Source: Pseudomonas viridiflava (GTDB lineage Bacteria > Pseudomonadota > Gammaproteobacteria > Pseudomonadales > Pseudomonadaceae). Taken from it: a stretch of DNA of 64,000 bases. Below are positions 1-9,282 of the stretch, piece after piece. Made by a program: the position numbers and the translations under genes. A model generated the notes under the pieces. The model was given only the letters and a program-made list of their open reading frames with translations. It ran no database searches and had not been told where the DNA came from. Position 1 is the stretch's first letter; every line of letters starts with the position of its first letter. The stretch spans positions 62,001 to 126,000 of the forward strand of contig NZ_UWFN01000091.1 of assembly GCF_900602065.1 (NCBI RefSeq). The letters are read 5' to 3'.

Positions 1-462
1 CAGGTATACCCAAAAAACAGTGATCACTGCCGCAGTGTCGAACATGTCGATTCCTCGTAGCTTTTCGCTAATCGGCGTCCTGTTGGACTTCCATCAAGAT
101 TTCGGCGCGAAAGCACTGATGTTAGCGAGCAACGGGGAGTTGGGTCAGGCACAGACTCTCCGAAAAATTCCCATACAGTGGACCTTTAGGCCAATTAAGC
201 CCTGCTCGGCGACCATTAAGCGATGGATAGCTAATGTCCAATCAACAATGCTTCGCGCATAGTCACCCTGAGTTCGAGGAAGGAGTGAGTCTGCTTTTGG
301 CCAAAAGCGGACGTCTACCTAGGCTCGACTTTGGTTTTTAAGGCGCCTACATAACCTAGGGTAGATCAACTTGGATTTAGGGAAATCCTCAGTGGCTTTA
401 TACAACGGGCCGGACCAAATGAAAGGCAAACGCTGCCCATACGGTACCCCTAACACTGCACG
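1..462. other. Upstream stretch with no convincing gene
   Basis: I see no recognisable protein here; a short open frame near the left edge has no domain-like composition and no good ribosome binding site. Two copies of CCTAGG (318-323 and 355-360) flank an AT-rich spacer shortly before the first gene and might belong to its control region, but this is weak. Confidence 0.4.
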
Positions 463-3138
463 GTGAAATCCAGCATTATTGATAGCGGCAATGGCAGGTT
501 TACATGGTTATACACATCCACCCAAGGTTGGATACGTTTGAACATGAACGAAGACGAGTACGAAGAAGCGATCCAAACAGGCCTTCGCAACAATGAAGTT
601 CTTAAGCTTGTGCACAATTACTGCTCTCACGCTCGAGTCGTCAACCGCGGCGGGGTAGGTTTGATTGCCCAGGCGACCGGGCTCCCGCTCGGAATGCTTG
701 GCGTGCACTGTGACCACGCACCAGCGTCTGGAATGGCAGGTTGGTATCTCGAACCTATTGCTGTTGATTTCCATGACCGGAATTGCGCTCATTGCGATAA
801 GCGCTTGGCTGTTCGAATGCCCAATTTGCTTTCGCTAGTTGAGGATCGAGGTAGAGCTCTAGAAAGGCAAAGGGAGGTCCAAAAGAAAGCTCAAGCCCAA
901 GCTGAAGCAGCCCATCAAGGGCGGGTCGCGCAGAGGGCAGCTCTCAGAGTAGGGCAGAGCGCTGCGTGCTGTTCTCTTCTCGACGATCTCGACACACTTG
1001 ATGCCTGCTCATCGGATGAGGTGAAGATCCGCATCGTCGAGACAGCTAAGCTAGCTCCTGAAGTCTTCACCGCTCCGATTGTTGAGTACTTCTTCGAGCT
1101 TGCCACCTCCGACAAAATGAATCTTAAAGAGCAAGCACTTTCGGTTCTACGTCTAGTCAGTGCAGACAAGCCTCGCCTTTCCGAAATGGCCTTCGACTGC
1201 CTTGCAAAGCACGAGGCTATCGGGGTTGCCGCGGATATCGTCTTTGCATACCCAGGGATGGTGGCACCACCCAAGGTGGAGAGCGCTGTACCGGCGCTGA
1301 TAGCTCTTGCCCGACGTCCTCGAGCACATCTGTCTATAGATGAGCCGATCTCTAAGCCAGAACCGCTCAAAAAAATCTACAAACTTTGGCCGGAGGTAGT
1401 CCGACACGCTATCCAGCGTCTGCTCGACTCGAAGCAGTCTTACCCAGTTCGTTTGGGTGTCGCCGCTCTGCACGTCCTGTTCAGAGATGATGCTGGACTA
1501 CTTCCAAGCTTTGCTAGGACAACGATTTCAAAGCTCGCCCGTGCTCACTTGTTATTTGAGAAGGATCCGTCTGATCGAGAACTTGGAATGGTGTGCGGCG
1601 ACCTAAGACGTATCGTCGTAGCAGCCCTCCTTGCTGCGCCTGAAGATACCGACGCATTAATCTCTGAGTTTTTCGATAGCGCATCCTCTGAAGGTGAGGA
1701 GCGCTTAACCCGGGTCTATGAGGAACTTTCGCGGCATTCAATACGGCTCGGTGGGGACCGTAGAAGCGAAATGACACCCGCTGACGTTGCCGCATATGTG
1801 GTGGTCCTGAGGCGTCTACTCAACCTCGCAGGAACGTCTACAAATCAGAAGGTTCTGCGACTCGTTATTCAGGCGTTCAGAAACGAGCCAGACGAAATCG
1901 TCGCAGCTGGAAAACAGAATATTGATGCTTTGCTCGGCACAGCAGCTGTTTTAGATGCGCGCATTGAAGCTTTTGAAGCGGAACGAAACGCCACGCCAGC
2001 GGCCAACTTCAATGAGTACCTTGAGGCCCAGAATTCGGCAACCACCCTCTACCAACTCCGCGACTCATGCGCTCTGATTGCTGCCAAAGCTGCGAAGGGA
2101 AGTGAACTGCTCGTTCTGTCTTACGTTGAATTTCTCAATAGCATTGATGAACGGCGCGATGGACTGAGCTCCACAATTACCAAAGCGACTACGTATCTAA
2201 TTGATAGCCCCTCCACACTAAATGTTGTTCTACCTGCCCTCTATTCATCGCTGGTAGGAGCCTCAGTTCGTAAACGTGCGGCTGCAAGTGAAGCACTAGG
2301 AAACCTAGGCAGAGCTCGTATCTCCGACCTCCCTGAGCTTGTACTAGAAGCGTTTGTACTGCTGTTGCTGGATCAATATGTGATGGTGCACAAGGCGGCC
2401 GTATGCGCACTTCCCAGCATCGTTCTGCCGGAGCATCTAGAGCGACGTGCTGGTGAGGCTCTGTTGCAGCTCATCCCCTACTACAATGGCAAAAGGGATG
2501 AGCACCACTTTCTGATACGGTGCATTCGCTTACACGTATCTCGGTTCGCATCTTCTGAACAGCTTCAGTACGGTCTTGGCAGTCTCTTCATCAAATTTTT
2601 GATGACAGCACCTGCCAATCTTCATACCCATGACCTCTCACGAATGGGGAAAGCACTCGCTACCGCCTCAAACTTTACTGATTTGGTGATTCGCACGCTC
2701 GATGATCCAGAACTGAGTGAGCACGGTGAAGAGGATGCCAGTAGCCTCGTGCATCTCATTCCAGAGGCGGTAGCCCTCCAACGGGCCGATGACTTAGTTA
2801 AATTGGTTAAGCGACAATGTGATCGCTTTATGCTCGTGGGGGCAGTAGTGGAGCTGCTGTCTCGCGTAGGTGCTTGGTCCCAAGCTGTTGCGGCGATGCA
2901 AGCCTCTTGGGAGGCTGTTCCAGATACGGCGCCAGAAAGACGTTTAAAGTGGTATCGGAGGCTTCATGTGATTGCCGTGCAGTTTGAGGCTGCAGTCGCT
3001 GCAAAAGATCCTCCCCGCCAGGAAGCTCTGCAAATGGAATGGCTTCAACTCGAAGAAACCCTCAAGGAGGATGAAAAACAATATGCAAGCAGACGTAGTT
3101 CTCTCCCAAGCTTTCTACAGCCGGATTCGGACAGTTGA
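463..3138 (+). CDS. HEAT-repeat-like protein with N-terminal Cys/His cluster
   Basis: A protein of 891 residues if it starts at the GTG at 463; an ATG at 544 is the alternative, but the reading between the two looks coding. Residues C83, H85, C108 and C111 could form a zinc site (spacing C-x-H and C-x2-C). A charged, probably coiled-coil stretch follows at about 128-165, and from about 170 to 870 the protein is almost entirely amphipathic helical pairs of HEAT/ARM type. I see no Walker motifs, so it is not an obvious NTPase. The 3' end overlaps the next gene by 56 bases, so the two are almost certainly co-translated. Helical-solenoid proteins paired with nucleases are common in phage defence as sensors or scaffolds; that role is inferred here. 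No known named system was recognised. Confidence 0.75.
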   Translation: MKSSIIDSGNGRFTWLYTSTQGWIRLNMNEDEYEEAIQTGLRNNEVLKLVHNYCSHARVVNRGGVGLIAQATGLPLGMLGVHCDHAPASGMAGWYLEPIAVDFHDRNCAHCDKRLAVRMPNLLSLVEDRGRALERQREVQKKAQAQAEAAHQGRVAQRAALRVGQSAACCSLLDDLDTLDACSSDEVKIRIVETAKLAPEVFTAPIVEYFFELATSDKMNLKEQALSVLRLVSADKPRLSEMAFDCLAKHEAIGVAADIVFAYPGMVAPPKVESAVPALIALARRPRAHLSIDEPISKPEPLKKIYKLWPEVVRHAIQRLLDSKQSYPVRLGVAALHVLFRDDAGLLPSFARTTISKLARAHLLFEKDPSDRELGMVCGDLRRIVVAALLAAPEDTDALISEFFDSASSEGEERLTRVYEELSRHSIRLGGDRRSEMTPADVAAYVVVLRRLLNLAGTSTNQKVLRLVIQAFRNEPDEIVAAGKQNIDALLGTAAVLDARIEAFEAERNATPAANFNEYLEAQNSATTLYQLRDSCALIAAKAAKGSELLVLSYVEFLNSIDERRDGLSSTITKATTYLIDSPSTLNVVLPALYSSLVGASVRKRAAASEALGNLGRARISDLPELVLEAFVLLLLDQYVMVHKAAVCALPSIVLPEHLERRAGEALLQLIPYYNGKRDEHHFLIRCIRLHVSRFASSEQLQYGLGSLFIKFLMTAPANLHTHDLSRMGKALATASNFTDLVIRTLDDPELSEHGEEDASSLVHLIPEAVALQRADDLVKLVKRQCDRFMLVGAVVELLSRVGAWSQAVAAMQASWEAVPDTAPERRLKWYRRLHVIAVQFEAAVAAKDPPRQEALQMEWLQLEETLKEDEKQYASRRSSLPSFLQPDSDS

Positions 3139-4531
3139 AGTACTGAGGTCGTTGGGGGCTGGAAACTCAGTCGAGCCAGAGGTTCTAAGAGCTATCAGTG
3201 CAGAGCTAGACGAAGCTTCACTTCGGTATGGGCGAGCCATAAACGGAACTACCTACAGCGCTTTGGCCGGCCTACTTAGGCTTGTCGCCAGTCTTGCTGA
3301 ATGGAGGGAAGGTGTGCTCGCTGCAAGTGACGGAGTGGAGCGTTTTTTACGAAGCGCATTCGAGCGATATCGCATGTGGCAGAATGAATATGGCGAGCAG
3401 GCCGCCGCTCAATCGCTCGTCAAAGCTGCTGAGGCTCTCCCCCGCGTAGGATCACTTGCCGATTTCGAAGACCTTTGCGTGGCAATCGCTGCGGTACCTT
3501 TGCCTGTGGGCGTTTTTTCCCAAGGGGCTCTGAGCATGCCCAGATCCGTTGACGAACAAACACCTCCTCCTCTTCCCGCCGAGCTTTCGGTGGCTTTCCT
3601 AAAATTCCAAATTGATGGGCAGGCCGCCGGAAGCATTCACCACCTGACACCATTAGTGCTTCATGACCTTGAAATTGAAGTACGTGTATCACGCTGGCCC
3701 GAATCTGCAGTAACGCTGAGACTGTCCCCTATTTCAACGGAGCTGCGTACCAGCTACGACCTCTCGGAGTTCGTTTTCGACAAGCCTACGGGCGAACCAC
3801 CGTACACCCTTTTCCAGCGGGGGCGCGCTGCCCTGCAGCTAGTGCAAGGGATGAACGCACGGCCCTACGAGTTCAAGTATTCAGCCTCATTTGAGCCGAT
3901 CAGTTCAGAACAGCCAGTAGCTATAGTAGGACACCGAACGCTTCTAATCGAAGGCCTTGATGTCAGGTCAAATCCCATCACTGGATATCCGAAAGTTGAC
4001 GAGAAAATTCTGAGCATTCGGGACTTTTTGCGTCGAAATGGTCTCGTAAACAGCATCGAACTTAGTGATGTGCTTGAAGTGCTTAAGGTTTTAGGAGGGG
4101 TGGCGGGGCGTGCCATCCAAGACGCTGAATTCGATGGTGTCTGGTCAGAGGCGCAGTTCCAGGATGCGATTCGCAAGGAGCTTCGGCGCAACCCTCAAAT
4201 TGGCTCTGATCTTGACGAACATCCCAAGGCTTCAGGCGGTATCACAGACCTCAGCTATCGCGGTATCGTTATCGAGTTAAAGTCCTTACCAGCTGGAGTA
4301 AAGGTGATAGAGGACTGCCAAGTCTATGTTGAGCAAACTGCAAGTTATGCAGTATCCAAGGAAAAGCGTGTTGCTGTGCTCTGCGTGCTGGACTGCCGAA
4401 TAAAAACTGCAGCGCCTTGGCCGGCCGGAGAAGGCATCGCGATTCTAAAGTCCCAGCCACCCGCCAACGTGTCGGTGATCACCGTGGTTGTGCAGGGAAA
4501 TATCACTCGGCCAAGCAAATTGTCGAGGTAG
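3083..4531 (+). CDS. Protein with C-terminal PD-(D/E)XK-like nuclease domain
   Basis: About 482 residues. The chosen ATG at 3083 follows an AAGGAGG at 3064-3070; the ATG at 3071 directly abuts that site and is less likely. The first roughly 330 residues show no family I recognise; they mix helices (1-130) with a strand-rich part. The C-terminal part has the hallmarks of a PD-(D/E)XK fold: a helix with an acidic residue (QDAIRKELRR), then GITDLSYRGIVIELKS, giving D389, E398 and K400 as candidate catalytic residues, followed by beta strands and a helix. The gene overlaps the upstream HEAT-type gene by 56 bases. Taken together the pair looks like a two-component nuclease system, plausibly anti-phage. 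Nuclease activity is inferred from the motif only. Confidence 0.72.
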   Translation: MQADVVLSQAFYSRIRTVEVLRSLGAGNSVEPEVLRAISAELDEASLRYGRAINGTTYSALAGLLRLVASLAEWREGVLAASDGVERFLRSAFERYRMWQNEYGEQAAAQSLVKAAEALPRVGSLADFEDLCVAIAAVPLPVGVFSQGALSMPRSVDEQTPPPLPAELSVAFLKFQIDGQAAGSIHHLTPLVLHDLEIEVRVSRWPESAVTLRLSPISTELRTSYDLSEFVFDKPTGEPPYTLFQRGRAALQLVQGMNARPYEFKYSASFEPISSEQPVAIVGHRTLLIEGLDVRSNPITGYPKVDEKILSIRDFLRRNGLVNSIELSDVLEVLKVLGGVAGRAIQDAEFDGVWSEAQFQDAIRKELRRNPQIGSDLDEHPKASGGITDLSYRGIVIELKSLPAGVKVIEDCQVYVEQTASYAVSKEKRVAVLCVLDCRIKTAAPWPAGEGIAILKSQPPANVSVITVVVQGNITRPSKLSR

Positions 4532-4787
4532 ATGGTGCATAACTGTATGTATCAGGGAATGCCCAAGCTCGTTGCGCCAGTGCTGATAGTGCGCTGATTG
4601 CGCGCCGTTGAATGTTCGCAATAGGGCCGATTCTGTTGAAAAAGTCGGATTTTCAAACTGGACGATTTCGAAGTTGATCGTCTCTTCAGAACCTGTTCAC
4701 CACGTTGCGTGGCTTTTTGGTTCTGTGTTGATCGTTGCATCTTGGTCGGTGGATTGATTTGAGGGTTTTTGCTGACTTCGGGCATGC

Positions 4788-6162
4788 CTATCCCGTGGCC
4801 GGAGGCCCTTGTGAGGTAAGTTTCGCCAGTCGTCTTAGATTTTGTACCGCAGCCGCCAAGGTAAATTCGTCGTTCGCACCGGTCATTCCTCGTAGTCGCA
4901 ACCGATCCAGTTTCAGGATTCGCTTGAGATGAGCGAACAGCATTTCGACCTTCTTGCGCTCATGGCGAGAGCACACGTATTGAGGTGTCTTGGCGATGCG
5001 CCGCGCAACTTCGCGCGCCGCTTCATGGACGCTGCGTGCGATTTTTCTAAACGAAGTGTTCGGGCAGCAGCGCTCTTTCATTGAGCATGTAGCACAGTCG
5101 GTTTGCCGGGATCGAAAGATGATGGTGTCGGCTTTCGTGATATGTGAGCGTTGGTTCTTGAAGGCCCGCCATTCGCTACGCAGAGCGTGTCCGGTGGGGC
5201 AACGATATTCCTGCGCTTCTTCATGCCATTGAAAATCGCTGATTGAGAGGCTTTCGTTCTTGCGCTCGGTTTTGTCCCAAACCGGTACATGTGGCTCGAT
5301 GTCTTTTTCGTCGACCATCCAGGCCAACATCGGTGCGGTTCCATAAGCGGTATCGCCGATGAGCCGATCCGGCTTGATGTCGAACTGTTCTTCGACCCGC
5401 TGGATCATGGTCTTGGTGCTCTCGACCTCGGCGGTTCGATGCGCTGGGGTCGGCTCCACATCCTTGATCACACCATGCTCGACATCAATCAGGTAGTTCG
5501 TCGAGTAAGCGAAAAACGCCGGGCCTCCTGGCGCTGCTGTCCAACGAGAAAGTGGATCAGTCAGTGACAGGCGCTTGGGCAGTGCTTCGGCCAACGCCTC
5601 TTCATCCAGCGCTTCGAGATACTCACGCACCGCGCGAGTACTCAGCAACGGATCGCGCCAGTTGATTTCATCATCGCCAGGTACGCCACGTTGCCGACTG
5701 GCATCTGCCTTGATGACACTGGCGTCCACAGCAAAACCTTCGCCCTTGACCAGACCCGCATCCATGCAGCGACGCAGCACCTCATTGAACAGCCAGCGAA
5801 ACAGCGAGCTGTCACGAAAACGACCGTGGCGATTCTTGGAGAGCGTAGAGTGATTGGGGGACTTCGTCTTCGAGGCTTAAGCCGCACAACCAGCGATACG
5901 CCAGGTTCAAATGAGCCTCTTCGCACAACCGACGTTCGGAGCGAATGCCGTAGCAGTAGCCCACCACCAACAGGCGAATCATCAGTTCGGGATCAATCGA
6001 TGGACGCCCGATTGAGCTATAAAAATCGGCGATATAATGGCGCAGATCGCTTAGATCGAGGCATCGATCAATGCTGCGCAGGAGGTGATTTGTTGGGATG
6101 TGGTCTTCAAGGTTGAACGAGTAAAACAGCCGCTCCTGCCCACTCGATAACTGTCCCATCAT
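4788..6162 (-). pseudogene. IS1182-type transposase, frameshifted
   Basis: The N-terminal part (start ATG near 6162, reading MMGQLSSGQERLF) is typical of IS1182 transposases and runs to a cytosine tract on the coding strand (G5 at 5856-5860 on the plus strand). There the frame breaks after LEDEVP. Removing one base restores VPNHSTLSKNRHGRFRDSSL, and the second frame then runs without a stop through a DDE nuclease domain to the typical RLRLRGMTGANDEF end. So this is one gene with a single-base insertion in a homopolymer. It may be a true inactivating mutation or a sequencing error; programmed frameshifting is less likely because the classical slippery motif is absent. Confidence 0.8.
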
Positions 6163-6288
6163 GCTGCGAATCCTCACGCGGGCCGATGTGCAGATTGTCT
6201 TCCACGTCGGCGGGAAGCGCTATTTTTTCCGACGCGCTGTGCTGTTTTTGAGCTAGGTTCGCGCGTGCAGAGATCTGACCATGGCTAG

Positions 6289-6525
6289 TCATTCCCAACC
6301 CAGTTTTCTGTAGGGGGTCATGTCTTGTTCAGGAAAGTCAGTCAGGTATTCACCCCACTGCATGTGCGCATAATATTTAGTCATCGCCTCGAAATGACTT
6401 TCAGCCTCGACCTCCCAAACAAGCTCTGCTTCTGAATGCATAAGCACACGCGCACTATCACCGTGAGCACCAGCTAGGCAAAAGGTCTGACAACCATCAG
6501 GTTCCTGCCAAAGTTCGTGATTCAT
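6289..6525 (-). CDS. Small hypothetical protein inside the insertion sequence
   Basis: A 78-residue acidic protein rich in Trp, Tyr and His (starts MNHELWQEPDG, ends PYRKLGWE). Its composition and codon use look like a real gene, and I have the impression of similar small proteins being widespread in gammaproteobacteria, but I cannot assign a function. It lies between the transposase start and the right inverted repeat, so it is either a passenger carried by the element or a resident gene caught between the ends. No signal peptide or membrane segment. Confidence 0.6.
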   Translation of the reverse strand: MNHELWQEPDGCQTFCLAGAHGDSARVLMHSEAELVWEVEAESHFEAMTKYYAHMQWGEYLTDFPEQDMTPYRKLGWE

Positions 6526-6644
6526 CTTCGAGTCTCAGTTTTCTAGGGTTGTCATGATGCCCCAAACTCTGACGGCATGCCGCGACGGATCGATTCGCTA
6601 GAAGAACTGAATCCAAATGCCGACTTTTTTCAACAGAATCGGCC

Positions 6645-6792
6645 GACTTCTGCCGGTCACAGGGCACGCAGTACGCAGGTCAAATCAGATGTAACAACTG
6701 GTCAAGTCGAATGCAAAACAGGTGGTCAAGCCCTTGCAATTACGCATGCCACACCTGTGTAGAGGATGCACGGGTTGATTCGGCGTTCTGCA
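6645..6792. repeat. IS21-like end repeats, left copy
   Basis: Short repeats with a TGGTCAAG core occur at 6699-6706 and 6723-6730, separated by GTCGAATGCAAAACAGG. This is the pattern of multiple internal repeats at IS21-family ends. No istA or istB gene is present next to them. A very similar arrangement in the same orientation occurs at 17359-17411. No gene is seen in this stretch. Confidence 0.5.
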
Positions 6793-7227
6793 CTAAATGT
6801 CTCTGCCGGTGAGAGTGTGCCAAGTCCCCGCACGCTTTAAGGTCGAACCCAGTCCACAATTGGGAATCGAGTTTGTGTCTGCGGGAATGGGTCTGCTATT
6901 GATGGGGTCAGCGTCGCCACTTGCTGTCACCAATACTGGTAGCGCTCCGCACTTGGTTGAAAGTGTGACAGTCGCACCTCCGAAACCGTGTCGTGTCACC
7001 TTGTAGGGGGCAGTCAGAATGGCTCGATTGTCGCCTTTTTGGATCAGTATCTGTGCTTGGCCTGTTGAGTCTTGGGCGAGCACATCTCCGCTGATCAATA
7101 ACCACGCACCATCACCTTGGAGTGGCTTCTGCTTTTCGGAATCGCCGCATCCTACGATTATGCACGCAAGGCCCACCGTTGCTGCGCAGTAAAACAGGTG
7201 TTTAAAGACCACATCCGTATTTTTCAA
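6793..7227 (-). CDS. Putative small lipoprotein
   Basis: 144 residues with a hydrophobic N-terminus ending in a lipobox (I24-V25-G26-C27, then GDSEKQ), so export and lipid attachment at Cys27 are predicted. The start is probably the TTG at 7227, preceded by CAGGGG; a GTG five codons later is an alternative. The mature part is a small beta-rich domain with three further cysteines (two are in KCGALP and NCGLGS). No family was recognised. It stands alone: the insertion sequence lies downstream and about 330 bases without a gene lie upstream. Confidence 0.6.
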   Translation of the reverse strand: MKNTDVVFKHLFYCAATVGLACIIVGCGDSEKQKPLQGDGAWLLISGDVLAQDSTGQAQILIQKGDNRAILTAPYKVTRHGFGGATVTLSTKCGALPVLVTASGDADPINSRPIPADTNSIPNCGLGSTLKRAGTWHTLTGRDI

Positions 7228-7560
7228 CTACAAAACCCCTGTTTTTCGAAACTCCGAATGGAGCGATTTGATCATTTCAAAAAATCCTATCAATCGCTTG
7301 AATAAAATTCATCCAAATCCCACGCTTTTTGTACATCCTGCTGAATTTGCGGCAGCAGATTAAGGATGATCAAGAGTAGTTAATCTGTAGGGGCAGGTAT
7401 GAGATGAGCACAGGACGCAGCTGTGATCATGCAGGGGGGGCCGAAAACTGGCTGTGACTTCACCAAGCGGTAGAAATTGGGATTACGGCGCTTAACCCAA
7501 ACCAAGTGTCCAAATCACAGGCCAGGCATATTGCACTGGCCTGCGGTATTACTTGATGGG
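7228..7560. other. Gene-free stretch
   Basis: No coding frame of substance, no tRNA-like or repeat structure that I could identify. It probably contains the promoter of the lipoprotein gene and the terminator of the acetyltransferase-like gene. Confidence 0.4.
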
Positions 7561-8322
7561 TCAGCGGCGGCCGATTTCCGATCCCATCAAAGATAGAACT
7601 GCCCGTTTTACGACGGCTAATGCGCTACTACCCTTCGCCCATTTTTTGATGCCCTCAAGTTCCAAAACGCTCTGCTGCGCGACGTAGCGTTCGGTCACGA
7701 GCTTGCTGTAGAACGACGAGGAGCGTTCCAAGCGCTTGAAGTAGTCGGATGGTACCTGCAGGTGACCGACAGTCTGAGCAGCGAATTGGCCGTTCAAGAC
7801 ATCGTCACCTACAGCGGGCTGTTGGTTGGAATTGCTGCCAGTCACTGTGAAGCCAACGTTGGTGTAAAACCGGTTGCGGCGGATGCGCTCTTCAGGAGTG
7901 CTTACTGTCGCACTGGAAAGCATTCCTGATTGGACTAAATAAGCCTGCAGTTTATTGACGTGAAGCCATGCGATGACCCTGACCATCAGCGCTGGACCTA
8001 GGCCATGACCCTCAGGGTACATCTGGATCTGGCTGGTCGGACCGAACATCACTGTTCGCGTGTTATGGCAGACCGTTACAGAGATAGAGTTTCCAAAAAG
8101 GTCGAAGTGCTTGCCGTGGCCCTGCGGCATTTCTGCCCGTGCACGGAAATATTCGAAGTCCGGCTTAAGTTGGCGACTGTCACTGCTGGATGTGATGTGC
8201 GCTTGCTCCAATGCTACAATCAAAAGCATGCGGCCGGTCTCGCGAGGCGACTCGAAAAGATACACCTCGCGAACTGTAGCTAGAGGCTCCATATTCATTT
8301 GGGCCTGCTTCAAACTTGTCAT
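7561..8322 (-). CDS. GNAT-like hypothetical protein
   Basis: 253 residues, start ATG at 8322. The central region reads MYPEGHGLGPALMVRVIAW and, some 35 residues on, RNRFYTNVGFTVTG, which resembles the acetyl-CoA binding loop and following strand-helix of GNAT N-acetyltransferases (an R/Q-x-x-G-x-G/A variant). The N-terminal 100 residues and the C-terminal helical 80 residues are not recognised. Substrate unknown. The gene is isolated, flanked by gene-poor DNA on both sides, and lies within the island. The acetyltransferase assignment is an inference from a weak motif. Confidence 0.55.
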   Translation of the reverse strand: MTSLKQAQMNMEPLATVREVYLFESPRETGRMLLIVALEQAHITSSSDSRQLKPDFEYFRARAEMPQGHGKHFDLFGNSISVTVCHNTRTVMFGPTSQIQMYPEGHGLGPALMVRVIAWLHVNKLQAYLVQSGMLSSATVSTPEERIRRNRFYTNVGFTVTGSNSNQQPAVGDDVLNGQFAAQTVGHLQVPSDYFKRLERSSSFYSKLVTERYVAQQSVLELEGIKKWAKGSSALAVVKRAVLSLMGSEIGRR

Positions 8323-8462
8323 GGTTTTCCTTAGGGGTGTGTCCCTGTTAAGTCGCGTAGTTTACGGCTACCTAGGAAGGTTGCCATGGAATGACGAATT
8401 CGTTTCCACTATAGATCCAATTCGCGGGCGAAAAGCCCCGAGTGCAAGCTCTTGCAATTAAT

Positions 8463-9134
8463 TCACTGCGTGCATAAATGCCCTCTGGAAAGCGTGTCAT
8501 TATCTCGACATGCGATACGGATAGCTTCATAAGGGGATTTAGAGCGAGTAGGTATCCAGTAGTTATCGACTACTATGTAACGAGTAACTTTTTCTCTACT
8601 TCTCAGTGCGAAAAATTTAAGTGACCGATCGATATGTCTGAGCAATTTATTTTTAGGAGTTACCTCATAAGTTATTTCAAAAATGGCAGCTTCCAGTTGC
8701 AAATAATCTCGACTGTTAATAGGAGGAAGCCTGAATTTATGGGTGCCTCTGGCGGAAATCATTTCCCCATCCAGCTCATGAAATTCGACGATTGGAATCG
8801 TGCTGATGTTTCCACCAGGCATCACCAACCCACCGTCCTTAGACTCTACATAGATGTCTTTGGTGGTTTTTGCGATTACGGGCTGTTCGGGATACGAGAT
8901 TTTGAATTTTTCAACGAGGATGTCAGCAGGCGAATCGTTTACTAATGAAAAAACGTAAGAGCGTCCGTATGGCTTTTCATAAACGAGCTGGGTGTCGCCA
9001 ATAAGAAAGCTGTAGGAAGTTGCGATAACAATACCGCCCCCCCCCAAGCTTGACAGAATTTTGAGTGAGCGCATGGCGATTGCTCTGTATTTATTTTTAC
9101 GGTCGAACCGCTTAAATCTTTCCTGACGTTTCAT
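8463..9134 (-). CDS. Hypothetical membrane-anchored protein with G9 tract
   Basis: About 223 residues from the ATG at 9134 (MKRQERFKRF); an upstream ATG at 9170 is possible. A basic N-terminus is followed by one membrane segment (SSLGGGGIVIATSYSFLIG), then a probably periplasmic beta-rich domain of about 170 residues with no recognised family. A run of nine G on the coding strand (9037-9045) falls just before the membrane segment and is prone to slippage. The stop is close to the window position where a gene-free stretch begins. No operon partners. Confidence 0.55.
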   Translation of the reverse strand: MKRQERFKRFDRKNKYRAIAMRSLKILSSLGGGGIVIATSYSFLIGDTQLVYEKPYGRSYVFSLVNDSPADILVEKFKISYPEQPVIAKTTKDIYVESKDGGLVMPGGNISTIPIVEFHELDGEMISARGTHKFRLPPINSRDYLQLEAAIFEITYEVTPKNKLLRHIDRSLKFFALRSREKVTRYIVVDNYWIPTRSKSPYEAIRIACRDNDTLSRGHLCTQ

Positions 9135-9282
9135 TCTAATCTCTGATTTCAAGTATTTAGTACGTGGCATGCGTCCGAGTTGCGCAACTATACCGTCGTG
9201 ATGCCAATGTGGCATTAATATGCTTGGCGCCAGTCGAGAACCCTGCTCGACAGGAGCCATCTACCAATGACCAGAGGTTGAG

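Larger units (their letters stand above)
4625..6644. mobile_element. IS1182-family-like insertion sequence
   Basis: Inverted repeats of about 24 bases bracket the element: GGCCGATTCTGTTGAAAAA then GTCGG at 4625-4648, and its reverse complement (one extra A) at 6620-6644. Inside are a transposase on the minus strand and a small minus-strand gene (6289-6525) between transposase and right end. The transposase matches the IS1182/IS5-like DDE type by its N- and C-terminal motifs. The boundaries rest on my reading of the inverted repeats; no clear target-site duplication was identified. The element lies about 90 bases past the nuclease gene and does not interrupt it. Confidence 0.7.

Noticed and set aside
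20..262. Open frame of 80 codons at the left edge
   Set aside because: No ribosome site, no domain-like composition and no continuation; likely chance.
5575..6116. Plus-strand frames across the insertion sequence
   Set aside because: They mirror the transposase on the other strand and read as low-quality protein.
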